This document shows, in pieces, positions 43,455 to 51,120 of a stretch of DNA of 64,000 nt. Position numbers and translations under genes: made by a program. Where the stretch lies: assembly GCA_900319485.1 (NCBI GenBank), contig ONOQ01000015.1, positions 1 through 64,000 of the forward strand. Direction: 5' to 3'. Position 1 is the first letter of the stretch. The number at the start of each line of letters is the position of its first letter. Source of the stretch: an uncultured Bacteroidales bacterium (GTDB lineage: Bacteria > Bacteroidota > Bacteroidia > Bacteroidales > UBA932). Under the pieces are notes generated by a model. That model worked only from the letters and a program-made list of their open reading frames with translations, was not told the origin of the DNA and did no database searches.

Positions 43455-45590
43455 CCTACTCCGAAATGTATGGCATAGGAACTGTTGAACCAGTCGGCAG
43501 GGCCTAGCCAGCGGTAGCCTTCGTCGCGTCCTGGATCGTGAATACGGAAGCCGCCGTCAAGGCGTACCAGGATGAGCCCGAAGTTAAGGCGGATGCCAAG
43601 GCCCCAGTCAAGGCCTATCCCTTCCAGCGTTTCCCTGTTGAATCCGAAATCTCCTCCCATATATTCTTCATCAGAGGAGATACCGGGCTTGGGAAGGTCC
43701 CAGATATTGCCTGCATCGGCAAAAAGGGCCCCTTCAAGTTTCCAGAATATGGGGAAACGGTATTCTACGTTGGCCTCCAGTTTCATTTCTCCAACGGAAC
43801 TGGGAATGGTGAATAATTCAGAGTAGATGGTGTTTGTGCCTGGGCCCAGGGTCCTTGCCTGCCAGCCGCGCATTGAATAGGCTCCACCTGCGTAGAAGAG
43901 TTTCTCCAGAGGGACCGAGGAGGTTACTGAATTGCCGTACGGGAAAGCGAGGCCTGCATTGAAGTGGAGAGCCAGGGCGTGTTTATCCTCCTTTCCAAAG
44001 CGGAATGTCTTTCCAAGGTGGACATCAGCCCTAAGGTACTGCGCATATGGAATGGTCCAGATGGTTCTTTCGTCGAACTCGTTTTTGGGAAGGATGTTGT
44101 TGAACAGGCTGAGGGTGTTTCCGGAAAGGTCAAAGTTGAGCCTGGCATAGTGATATGGCCTGGTGGGTACCACGGAGTTGTCGGTGGTGTAATAAAGCAT
44201 GGTGCTTATACCCATATCGAACTTGTCCATATAGGCACCAGACAGGATTATGTTATCGAATAACTTCTCCACAAATGCCTCAGATGCGCCGAACAGCCTT
44301 GTGACATTCGCCGGCTATTGCCTGACGTTTGAATTCCGGGCGGTCCTGATAGTTGTACGCCAGGGAAACCTCTGTCTTAGGGATGTATCTTCCCTTGAAG
44401 ACCTTGGTGGGAAGGCCGATAAACTTGGGGAACAGGATGCTTCCCGTGGCGCTTACCTCAGTGGAATAGGCGTCGGACTTTGGGCGGAACTGGAAGTTTC
44501 CCTTTACGCCAAGGTTAAGCACTTCTCCCCCGTGGAAGATGTTCCTGTGGTAGTAAGTGAGTTGGGGCGATATGCCGAAGAGCGCCGTGGAGTTCACGGA
44601 CGCTTCCAGATTCACCTTGAAGCCCTGAAGGCCCGAGTTCCGGAGCGCTATATTGCAGTCTACCTTTTCACCGGGGGCCTCTGATGTGGTGATGTTCACG
44701 CCGGTGAGCATACCCACGTTGGAGAAACGGGAGTAGGTGGTGTTGATGACTTCCTCGTTGTAAAGGTCTCCGGGCCTGATGAGATTCAGCGTCTCAATTA
44801 CTCCGGGACGTATTTTCAGCCTCCTGGGCTTAGTGACGGTGAGTTCTCCGATGGAGTATTTCTTATGCTCCCTGGCCGATGCAGGGCTGTCTCCAAGGGC
44901 GAAGTCACGGATACTCATCTTCAGTTTGGCGTTGCCGTCACCTGAGAGGGTATCGGCCTCAAAGAGATAGTAACTCTTGCTGAAACCGTAGTAGCCTTTG
45001 GTGCGGAAATACGCGGCGCTTCTGTCGGCCTCCTTTTCAATTACTTCCTCGGATAGGTACATCCCCTCCTTCAGGGAAACGTTCTCAAGGTCCTTGGTCC
45101 AGTCCTCCCTGAAAGTCCCGTAGGACGGGATGTCGTAGTCTATTGCGCTTATCTTGTAGCGCTTCCCAAGGGCCACGTAATAGGTTACGTAGACCATTCT
45201 CTTGCTTACGCGGACGTTGCTTTCAACCACGGAGCCGTAGTAGCCGGTGAAGCGGAGGTGGTTTGCTATGTTGTCTATTGTCTCGTCAACCTTGGAGGCG
45301 TCGTAGACCACGGGCGGGACGCCAAGTTTGCGGAAGAATCTCTGGAAACCGGTCTTCCCTTCCCCGCCCCAGTTGTATACCACAAGGGACGGACTGGTGC
45401 CAAGCATCCAGGCGTTGGGCTTCTGGAGAAGGTATGCGGAGAGGTCCCCGGCGTTGTAGTTTTTGTCGTTGACCCGGATTTTGTTGGAGCGCAGAAGGTA
45501 CTCGCCGTCACGTAAAGTTCTGGTGGTACTGCAGGATGCTATGGCAAGCGCGGCTGCCAATGCAATAAATATGCGGCTCCTTGGTTTCAT
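43442..45590 (-). pseudogene. tamL: TamL-type outer-membrane assembly lipoprotein, frameshifted
   Basis: The gene encodes a BamA/TamA-superfamily protein with a lipoprotein signal (IFIALAAALAIASCS), POTRA-type repeats (TGYYGSVVESNVRVSKRMVY, then FRTKGYYGFSKSYYLFEADT) and a C-terminal 16-strand barrel region (AGGAYSMRGWQARTLGPGTN) ending in Phe. In Bacteroidota, lipidated TamA is called TamL. The frame breaks near 44308-44313: the first part ends RQAIAGECHKAVRRI and stop, while the other frame continues NVTRLFGASEAFVEKLFDNI. One extra G in the gene-strand GGCG restores about 715 aa; start-to-stop length is 3n+1. ATG 45590 is chosen for the signal peptide. Confidence 0.85.
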
Positions 45591-45595
45591 TCTTA

Positions 45596-45603
45596 CAAAA
45601 TTA
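45596..45603 (-). promoter_or_regulatory. -7 promoter box (TAATTTTG) for tamL
   Basis: The minus-strand TAATTTTG ends 5 bp before ATG 45590 and supports that start over the upstream one. Confidence 0.5.
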
Positions 45604-45617
45604 ATACTTTTTTTCCG

Positions 45618-45625
45618 TATATTTG
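45618..45625 (+). promoter_or_regulatory. -7 promoter box (TATATTTG)
   Basis: TATATTTG lies 35 bp before the decarboxylase gene at 45661. Confidence 0.5.
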
Positions 45626-45660
45626 CACTCACTACTTACTAAAGGCAAAACCATACGCTG

Positions 45661-47058
45661 ATGAAAAACAAGTACATTGACCTTATAGATCAAACCTTCG
45701 ACTTCCCCCAGGACGAATTTATGGTGGTGGACGGAAATCTGATGTTCAATGACATTGACCTTATGGAAATCATTGAGAAGTACGGTACTCCCCTCAAACT
45801 CACCTACCTTCCCAAGATTTCCTCCCAGATCCAGAGGGCAAAGCGCCTTTTCAAGGTTGCCATGGCCAAGGCGGATTACCAGGGAAAGTACCATTACAGT
45901 TACTGCACCAAGAGTTCACAGTTTGCCTTTGTGGTGCACGAGGCCCTGAAAAACGACATCCATCTGGAAACTTCATCGGCCTATGACCTGGACCTTATGC
46001 AAGCCCTGGAGAAGGACGGTTCCGTGGACAAGAGCAAGATCTATGTCATCTGCAACGGCTTCAAGCGCCCCCAGTACATAGAGAACATCGCAAAACTCCG
46101 CAAGGACGGCTGGCTCAACATAATCCCCGTGCTTGACAACAAGAACGAGTTCGAGGATCTGGCCGATCTTATCGAGGAAGAGACTATGATGGGAATCCGT
46201 ATCGCCTCCGAGGAAGAGCCCAACTTTGATTTCTACACATCCCGCCTTGGAATCCGTTACTCCGATATAGTGAAGTTCTACAAGGACACGGTGGCAAAGT
46301 ATCCCAACTTCCACCTCAAGATGCTGCACTTCTTCATAAACACCGGCATCCGTGACACCGCTTACTACTGGAACGAACTTTCAAAGTGCGTGAAGGTGTA
46401 CTGCGAACTCAAGGCCATCTGCCCGGAACTTGACAGCCTTAACATCGGCGGCGGCCTTCCCAACAAGACTTCCCTGGCCCAGGACTTTGACTACGAGTAT
46501 ATGGTTGAGGAAATCATCAACCAGATCAAGGTCACATGCAACTCTTACGGTGTTCCGGAGCCCGACATCTTCACGGAATTCGGCAGTTTCACCGTTGGAG
46601 AAAGCGGCGCCACCATCTTCAAGATCCTGGACATCAAGCAGCAGAACGACCGCGAGAAGTGGTACATGATAGACAACTCCTTCATGACCTGCCTGCCTGA
46701 CACCTGGGGCCTTAACCAGCGTTTCATCCTCCTTCCCGTGAACAAGTGGAACGACGAATACCAGAGGGTGTTCCTGGGCGGTCTCACCTGCGACAGCCAG
46801 GACTTCTATAATGCCGATTACCACGCAAACGCAATCTTCCTGCCCACCATCCGCAGCCGCAGGGAAAACCTGTACATCGGCTTTTTCCACACTGGAGCAT
46901 ACCAGGAGGCCATTTCCGGCTACGGCGGCATCAAACACTGCCTCATGCCTTCCCCCAAGCACATCCTCATAGACCGCGACAAAGAAGGCAACCTGGTCAC
47001 TTCCGTCTTCGCAGAAGAACAGACCGCCGAATCAATGCTTAAAACTTTGGGATATTAG
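45661..47058 (+). CDS. SpeA-type arginine decarboxylase (PLP, group IV)
   Basis: The 465-aa protein belongs to the alanine-racemase-fold decarboxylases (ornithine/DAP/arginine). It shows KYHYSYCTKSSQFAFVVHEA with the PLP lysine, HLETSSAYDLDLM, LNIGGGLPNKTS (phosphate-binding Gly loop), FTEFGSFTVGESG and YHANAIFLPTI. This form is widely annotated as arginine decarboxylase in Bacteroidota and would make agmatine for polyamine synthesis; carboxynorspermidine or other substrates cannot be excluded. Two hairpin repeats follow its stop codon. Confidence 0.82.
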   Translation: MKNKYIDLIDQTFDFPQDEFMVVDGNLMFNDIDLMEIIEKYGTPLKLTYLPKISSQIQRAKRLFKVAMAKADYQGKYHYSYCTKSSQFAFVVHEALKNDIHLETSSAYDLDLMQALEKDGSVDKSKIYVICNGFKRPQYIENIAKLRKDGWLNIIPVLDNKNEFEDLADLIEEETMMGIRIASEEEPNFDFYTSRLGIRYSDIVKFYKDTVAKYPNFHLKMLHFFINTGIRDTAYYWNELSKCVKVYCELKAICPELDSLNIGGGLPNKTSLAQDFDYEYMVEEIINQIKVTCNSYGVPEPDIFTEFGSFTVGESGATIFKILDIKQQNDREKWYMIDNSFMTCLPDTWGLNQRFILLPVNKWNDEYQRVFLGGLTCDSQDFYNADYHANAIFLPTIRSRRENLYIGFFHTGAYQEAISGYGGIKHCLMPSPKHILIDRDKEGNLVTSVFAEEQTAESMLKTLGY

Positions 47059-47064
47059 CCTTCC

Positions 47065-47141
47065 CGTCATGCCCGACCTGATCGGGCATCTAAAACAACC
47101 CGTCATACCCTTTACGTCATGCCCGACCTGATCTGGCATCT
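47065..47141 (+). repeat. Hairpin repeat copies 1 and 2
   Basis: Two copies of a 27-bp unit (CGTCATGCCCGA, loop CCTGA, TCGGGCATCT) lie at 47065-47091 and 47115-47141. Copy 1 forms an 8-bp stem; copy 2 has one mismatch in the right arm (TCTGGCAT). A half copy (CGTCATACCC) lies at 47101-47110. Confidence 0.9.
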
Positions 47142-47152
47142 AATAAAAAAGA

Positions 47153-47854
47153 ATGATCACTACCGCAGAAATAAAGTTCGTTAAGTCACTGTCACAGAAG
47201 AAATTCCGGGACAGTGAGGGACTCTTTGTCGTGGAAGGTGAGAAGATGGTCCAGGAAGCGCTGAAATCTGGTTTTGAGGTAGAGCGTGTTTACAGAAAAG
47301 AGGAGATTGGAGAGGCTGCAATGGCTAGGATATCGGCCCTTTCATCCCCTTCCCCGGTGCTGGCACTGGTGAAAAAGCCTGATGTGGCGTTCAAGGCTCC
47401 TTCGGAGGGTCTGTACCTGGCGCTGGACGGCATCAGGGACCCCGGTAATCTTGGTACTATCCTCAGGATTGCCGACTGGTTTGGCATTGATGCCGTATAT
47501 GCCTCTGAAGATACCGTTGAACTGTATAATCCCAAGGTTGTTCAGGCCACTATGGGAGCAATTTTCCGTATACCGTTCTACACTACCAATATTCCTTCGC
47601 TGTGTTCTTCTTATCCCGGCAAAGTGTACGGTACCTTCCTTGACGGGGAGAATATGTACAGGAAGGAACTGTCGGCCACCGGAATCATTGTTATCGGCAA
47701 CGAGGCCAACGGCATTTCAAAAGAGACGGCCGGCTGTGTGACCGACCGCCTCTTTATCCCTCCCTTCCCGGCCGATGACCCCGGCTCCGAATCCCTTAAC
47801 GCCGCAGTTGCTACCGCCGTCACCGTTGCGGAGTTCCGCCGCCGTTCCCTTTAA
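47153..47854 (+). CDS. TrmH (SpoU) family RNA 2'-O-methyltransferase
   Basis: The 233-aa protein has an N-terminal substrate-binding domain (VKSLSQKKFRDSEGLFVVEG) and the SPOUT knot motifs YLALDGIRDPGNLGTILRIA, GIIVIGNEANGIS and SESLNAAVATAVTVAEF. It transfers methyl groups from SAM to ribose in rRNA or tRNA; the target is unknown. It is bracketed by hairpin repeats on both sides. Confidence 0.92.
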   Translation: MITTAEIKFVKSLSQKKFRDSEGLFVVEGEKMVQEALKSGFEVERVYRKEEIGEAAMARISALSSPSPVLALVKKPDVAFKAPSEGLYLALDGIRDPGNLGTILRIADWFGIDAVYASEDTVELYNPKVVQATMGAIFRIPFYTTNIPSLCSSYPGKVYGTFLDGENMYRKELSATGIIVIGNEANGISKETAGCVTDRLFIPPFPADDPGSESLNAAVATAVTVAEFRRRSL

Positions 47855-47882
47855 CGTCACCACATACCGTCATGCCCTCCCC

Positions 47883-47909
47883 CGTCATGCCCGACCTGAT
47901 CGGGCATCT
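47883..47909 (+). repeat. Hairpin repeat copy 3
   Basis: A full copy (left arm ATGCCCGA, loop CCTGA, right arm TCGGGCAT) lies in the gap after the TrmH-family gene, preceded by a degenerate half copy (CCGTCATGCCC) near 47867. Confidence 0.9.
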
Positions 47910-47958
47910 CCCGCCTCTCCGGGGGTGGACCTTAACCACTTCATATACAGTCAGTTAT

Positions 47959-47996
47959 AGAATCTTCTCCCAAAAGTAGTTCCGGGAGAAGATTCT
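47959..47996. terminator. 13-bp perfect hairpin, probable terminator
   Basis: AGAATCTTCTCCC pairs perfectly with GGGAGAAGATTCT across a 12-nt loop. A short T-rich run follows only weakly, so termination is likely but not certain. Confidence 0.6.
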
Positions 47997-48050
47997 GTAA
48001 TTTATTGATAACCACCTATTTAACCTCCACTCCTATTTGTCGATATTCCT

Positions 48051-48058
48051 TATCTTTG
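48051..48058 (+). promoter_or_regulatory. -7 promoter box (TATCTTTG) upstream of repeats and GIY-YIG gene
   Basis: TATCTTTG fits TAnnTTTG. It precedes three hairpin repeats (48062-48162), which would form the 5' untranslated region of the GIY-YIG message. Confidence 0.5.
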
Positions 48059-48061
48059 TTA

Positions 48062-48162
48062 TGTCATGCCCGACTTGATCGGGCATCTGAACCTCTAACG
48101 TCATACCCGACCTGATCGGGTATCTGAAACCTCCACGTCATGCCCGACTTGATCGGGCATCT
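48062..48162 (+). repeat. Hairpin repeat copies 4-6 in the GIY-YIG leader
   Basis: Three units stand in tandem at 48062-48088, 48099-48125 and 48136-48162, spaced by 10 bp. Copy 5 has ATACCCGA/TCGGGTAT instead of ATGCCCGA/TCGGGCAT, a paired change that keeps the stem. Copies 4 and 6 have loop CTTGA. Confidence 0.92.
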
Positions 48163-48176
48163 AAAACAACTAATAT

Positions 48177-48485
48177 ATGGAAACAAAAGGCTACATCTAC
48201 ATTATGACCAACTCCTCAAACAAGGTGTTGTATGTCGGAGTAACAAACAGTCTGAAACGAAGAATAGCGGAACACACCGATGGCCGTGGCTCCGCGTTCA
48301 CTAGTAAGTATGATTGTCATAAACTAGTCTACTACGAAGTCTTTCCTAATATCGAGCAGGCTATTGCACGTGAGAAGCAACTCAAGCACTTCAAAAGGGC
48401 CTGGAAAGAGGATTTGATCAATGGCTTTAACCCAGGATGGGAGGACCTTGGAGTATCGATTATAGCTAATCCGAATGTGGTATGA
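48177..48485 (+). CDS. GIY-YIG single-domain nuclease
   Basis: The 102-aa protein is a bare GIY-YIG domain: GYIYIMTN, then VLYVGVTNSLKRRIAEH (YVG core with catalytic Arg), YYEVFPNIEQAIAREKQLKH (catalytic Glu) and KRAWKEDLINGFNPGWEDL. Such proteins (UPF0213/YhbQ-like) are related to homing and repair nucleases and have no firm function. It starts 14 bp after a tandem array of hairpin repeats and likely shares their transcript. The local sequence lacks the ATCGGCC motif frequent in the rest of the window and reads as more AT-rich, suggesting transfer. Confidence 0.9.
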   Translation: METKGYIYIMTNSSNKVLYVGVTNSLKRRIAEHTDGRGSAFTSKYDCHKLVYYEVFPNIEQAIAREKQLKHFKRAWKEDLINGFNPGWEDLGVSIIANPNVV

Positions 48486-48626
48486 AATGATGTTGCACTG
48501 GACTGTCCAATGCGGATGACTGCTTACTATATCGTGGCTCGAATCGTGCTGTCGTTTGAATCCGTGCACCCTCGACCTCAATAGGTTACTGGCCTATATA
48601 TCTGCAAATAATTCTAAATAAATGAT

Positions 48627-48634
48627 TACCTTTG
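48627..48634 (+). promoter_or_regulatory. -7 promoter box (TACCTTTG)
   Basis: TACCTTTG lies 23 bp before ATG 48658 and supports that start over an upstream in-frame ATG at 48622. Confidence 0.5.
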
Positions 48635-48657
48635 TAATTGTAAGTAAGATCGTTTTT

Positions 48658-49986
48658 ATGCGGAAATCATTATTCTTAGCATTTGTTTTCATTGGCATTT
48701 TGTGCATCGGTTGCCAGCCTCATAAACTGGATTTGAATCCGAAGATTGAAGAACCGGGTGTAACCCAAGTGGACCGCGCATTGCTCTATGGTGAATGGCA
48801 TATATCCAAGGCAAAGTTCGCGGAAGATGCCACTATGACCGAATGGGCGCAGAAATACACGTGCCTTACTTTCAAAGAAAACGGCATCTATGAAGGCAAA
48901 GGCTATTACGGTGATGTTGAGGGCATCTATACCATTCAGGGAAGCGTCATAACTGTACTCATCAATAGTACTAATTACGTCAAGTACACAGTTCTTGCGC
49001 AAGCAGAAGATGCATTGACATTGAAAGCTTCATTCACCTCAACGCCTACACCTGTGTGGATTGAGTGCAATAAGGCTGAGTACCTAGAACCAGAACCCGG
49101 AGGAACCGTTACGGAGAATCAGTATTTCCAAACGGAATCATCAGTCCGGATGATGGTATCTTCCATATATGAGAAGGCAACCAATTTCTTGAATACCCTG
49201 TCAGATGTGGAATTGTTTATTATTAACGGGCAACGGGACAAACTGCAGCCATCATCACAGCATGTATACAATCTTTGGTCAGTTGGATATGAGACTGTGA
49301 GAAATGCCAATACTATAATCAGTGGTCTGAATAAAGTCAACGATTCGAATATCGGTTTTAATAAGTATCAGTATATTATCCATGCAAAAACTCTTCGTGA
49401 TTTTGTGCTGTATAATATGAATATTATTTGGGGCGGCATTCCACTTGTTACAGAGGATACTACAATCGAGCTGGCCTCATCCCTATTCAGAACAGACGAA
49501 GTACTTGTCAATGATTTTCTAACCAATGATTTGCTCAACATCGGTTCCTTCCCCGAACGCCGCTGGGAACCAGGCAAGTATTGTGTTAATGAAAGAGTAA
49601 TCAATACGTTGATGACAGAATGCCTCCTTGCTAAAGGAGACAAGTCAACGGCAAAACTATACGCAGAAAAAGCCGTAAATGGGGATGAGGGCGAATACTT
49701 TGTCCTCTGGAAACAAAACAGCAATGGCGCTGAGGGAGCTATAGGTCTTATAGTGTATTCAAAGCCTAAAGCACAACTTTATCTGAACGAAGCAAAGGGA
49801 CAAACAGAGTCTCTTGAAAAGGAATGGGATGAGTCTTTCTATCACGTATATGGATATTGGGCTGCTCTTAAACGATTGGGCGTTGCCAAGGACAAAGTAG
49901 GATGTGAAGATTATCAATTACTCCTTCCTATACCGCAACAAGAGATAATCTATAATCCAAACATTACCCAAAACCCGGGATATTAA
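48658..49986 (+). CDS. SusD-like lipoprotein with N-terminal lipocalin-like domain
   Basis: The 442-aa product has a lipoprotein signal (FLAFVFIGILCIGC, Cys near 19), an N-terminal beta domain of about 110 aa (LLYGEWHISKAKFAEDATMT .. LTFKENGIYEGKGYYGDVEG) like lipocalin-type envelope domains, and a SusD/RagB-type C-terminal part (SVRMMVSSIYEKATNFLNTL, NANTIISGLNKV, YNMNIIWGGIPLV) ending LLPIPQQEIIYNPNITQNPG, the classic SusD ending. The SusD part is shorter than usual, and no SusC partner is adjacent. Codons are AT-rich relative to neighbours. It may bind glycans or another ligand at the cell surface. Confidence 0.8.
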   Translation: MRKSLFLAFVFIGILCIGCQPHKLDLNPKIEEPGVTQVDRALLYGEWHISKAKFAEDATMTEWAQKYTCLTFKENGIYEGKGYYGDVEGIYTIQGSVITVLINSTNYVKYTVLAQAEDALTLKASFTSTPTPVWIECNKAEYLEPEPGGTVTENQYFQTESSVRMMVSSIYEKATNFLNTLSDVELFIINGQRDKLQPSSQHVYNLWSVGYETVRNANTIISGLNKVNDSNIGFNKYQYIIHAKTLRDFVLYNMNIIWGGIPLVTEDTTIELASSLFRTDEVLVNDFLTNDLLNIGSFPERRWEPGKYCVNERVINTLMTECLLAKGDKSTAKLYAEKAVNGDEGEYFVLWKQNSNGAEGAIGLIVYSKPKAQLYLNEAKGQTESLEKEWDESFYHVYGYWAALKRLGVAKDKVGCEDYQLLLPIPQQEIIYNPNITQNPGY

Positions 49987-50092
49987 TTATTTGATAGCCA
50001 TCACAATTTGTCTGCGTTCGCGAGTCGTGGAAATGTTTGTTTAGTGCGATCAGACTTAAATGCGGAGATGTCGCGGTCTTTCCGGAAGAAAG

Positions 50093-50210
50093 AGATGCCC
50101 GATCAGGTCGGGCATGACGTGTTACACCGGGCATGACGGAAAAGAGACCCCCGGTCGGTGCCGGGGGTGACGTGAGGTGCCGGGGGTGACGTGAGGAGCT
50201 GGGCCTGACG
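50093..50210 (-). repeat. Inverted copies and variants of the hairpin repeat
   Basis: A full reverse-orientation copy lies at 50093-50119 (AGATGCCCGA..TCGGGCATGACG). It is followed by a variant with a different stem, ACCCCCGG/CCGGGGGT (50145-50172), and partial copies at about 50125-50138, 50177-50190 and 50198-50210. The variant keeps the same AGA...TGACG frame, so both belong to one family. Confidence 0.85.
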
Positions 50211-50309
50211 TATGGCACCGGGCATATAATAAAAAACGCGTTTACACATTACGCAGATGGCATATTCTTTGATGAAAATGCCTTTTAAAAGTCATTCAAT
50301 CTTCAAATT

Positions 50310-51065
50310 ATGAATTTCAAGAAAGCATTTCTGGTCCTTTGTCTTGTTGTGGCCGGTAGTTTTGGAAGCGTTTATGCACAGACAGTGCTGGAAAAGCATT
50401 ATTCTGATGAGATATTTATAACGGCTGGATTAAATGCGCCGATGCATAAATATTTTGTGTCAGGTCCGGTTTACGGCATTCATTACGGTCATAGTTACTT
50501 AAGTGGTATCGGTTTCAGGGCCGGAGTGCAGTATTCCCCTGATGTTGCCCAAATAGACGATGTATTGGGTTTTCCCATAGCTTTTACGTACAGAACACGC
50601 TCACTCAGTTGGGAGGAGCGATTTATCAACGGTATTAACGGTATCGACAATGCGGTTGAATCAGTGTCAACCAGTAGGTACATTGATTATAATCGTTTTG
50701 GGGACGGAATACTGGGTTTTCTTTCAGGGCTCTTTGACCGGGTGGAGTTTTTTGCAGGAGTGACTCCCGGATACAATTTTGGCGGAAGTTCTTCGCTTGG
50801 GATAGAGTATACCAGCGTAACGCAAACCACAAGATGGGTGGAAAAACCTACTTCTCTATACCTTTTGCTGGATGCCGGTTTCAATCTGAATTTCAAAATC
50901 TGGCGCTTTGACCTGAAACTGATGCCGGCTTTCCACTTCAATGTTTTGAACAGTTACGTCTATCATTCTGAGACAAAAGACCTTCTTAATGGCAGCACAA
51001 TGCGCCAGACCGGCACGTTAAGATGGTTCTTCACCTTAAGTGGCGGAATAGGATTACATTTTTAG
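50310..51065 (+). CDS. Outer-membrane beta-barrel protein, unknown
   Basis: The 251-aa product has a signal peptide (AFLVLCLVVAGSFGSVYA then QT) and alternating strands rich in Tyr, Phe and Gly (VYGIHYGHSYLSGIGFRAGV, FFAGVTPGYNFGGSSSLG), ending SGGIGLHF with a terminal Phe, typical of outer-membrane barrels such as the PorT-like family. No function is known. It lies between two clusters of hairpin repeats and lacks the ATCGGCC motif. Confidence 0.7.
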   Translation: MNFKKAFLVLCLVVAGSFGSVYAQTVLEKHYSDEIFITAGLNAPMHKYFVSGPVYGIHYGHSYLSGIGFRAGVQYSPDVAQIDDVLGFPIAFTYRTRSLSWEERFINGINGIDNAVESVSTSRYIDYNRFGDGILGFLSGLFDRVEFFAGVTPGYNFGGSSSLGIEYTSVTQTTRWVEKPTSLYLLLDAGFNLNFKIWRFDLKLMPAFHFNVLNSYVYHSETKDLLNGSTMRQTGTLRWFFTLSGGIGLHF

Positions 51066-51071
51066 AAAAAG

Positions 51072-51119
51072 AGACCCCCGGTCGGAGCCGGGGGTGACGT
51101 GAGGGGCCGGGGGTGACGA
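51072..51119 (-). repeat. Hairpin repeat variants after the outer-membrane protein gene
   Basis: One full ACCCCCGG/CCGGGGGT unit (51072-51099, loop TCGGAG) and one partial unit (CCGGGGGTGACG, ending 51119) lie between the stop codons of the barrel gene and the GH13 gene. Confidence 0.85.
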
Positions 51120-51120
51120 G

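Noticed and set aside
47065..48162. CRISPR array
   Set aside because: The repeats are palindromic, unevenly spaced with short or gene-sized gaps, and no cas genes are present.
51062..51120. Hairpin repeats as a coding extension of the GH13 enzyme
   Set aside because: The proper amylase ending and stop codon lie in the next frame; the extension is a by-product of a one-base shift.
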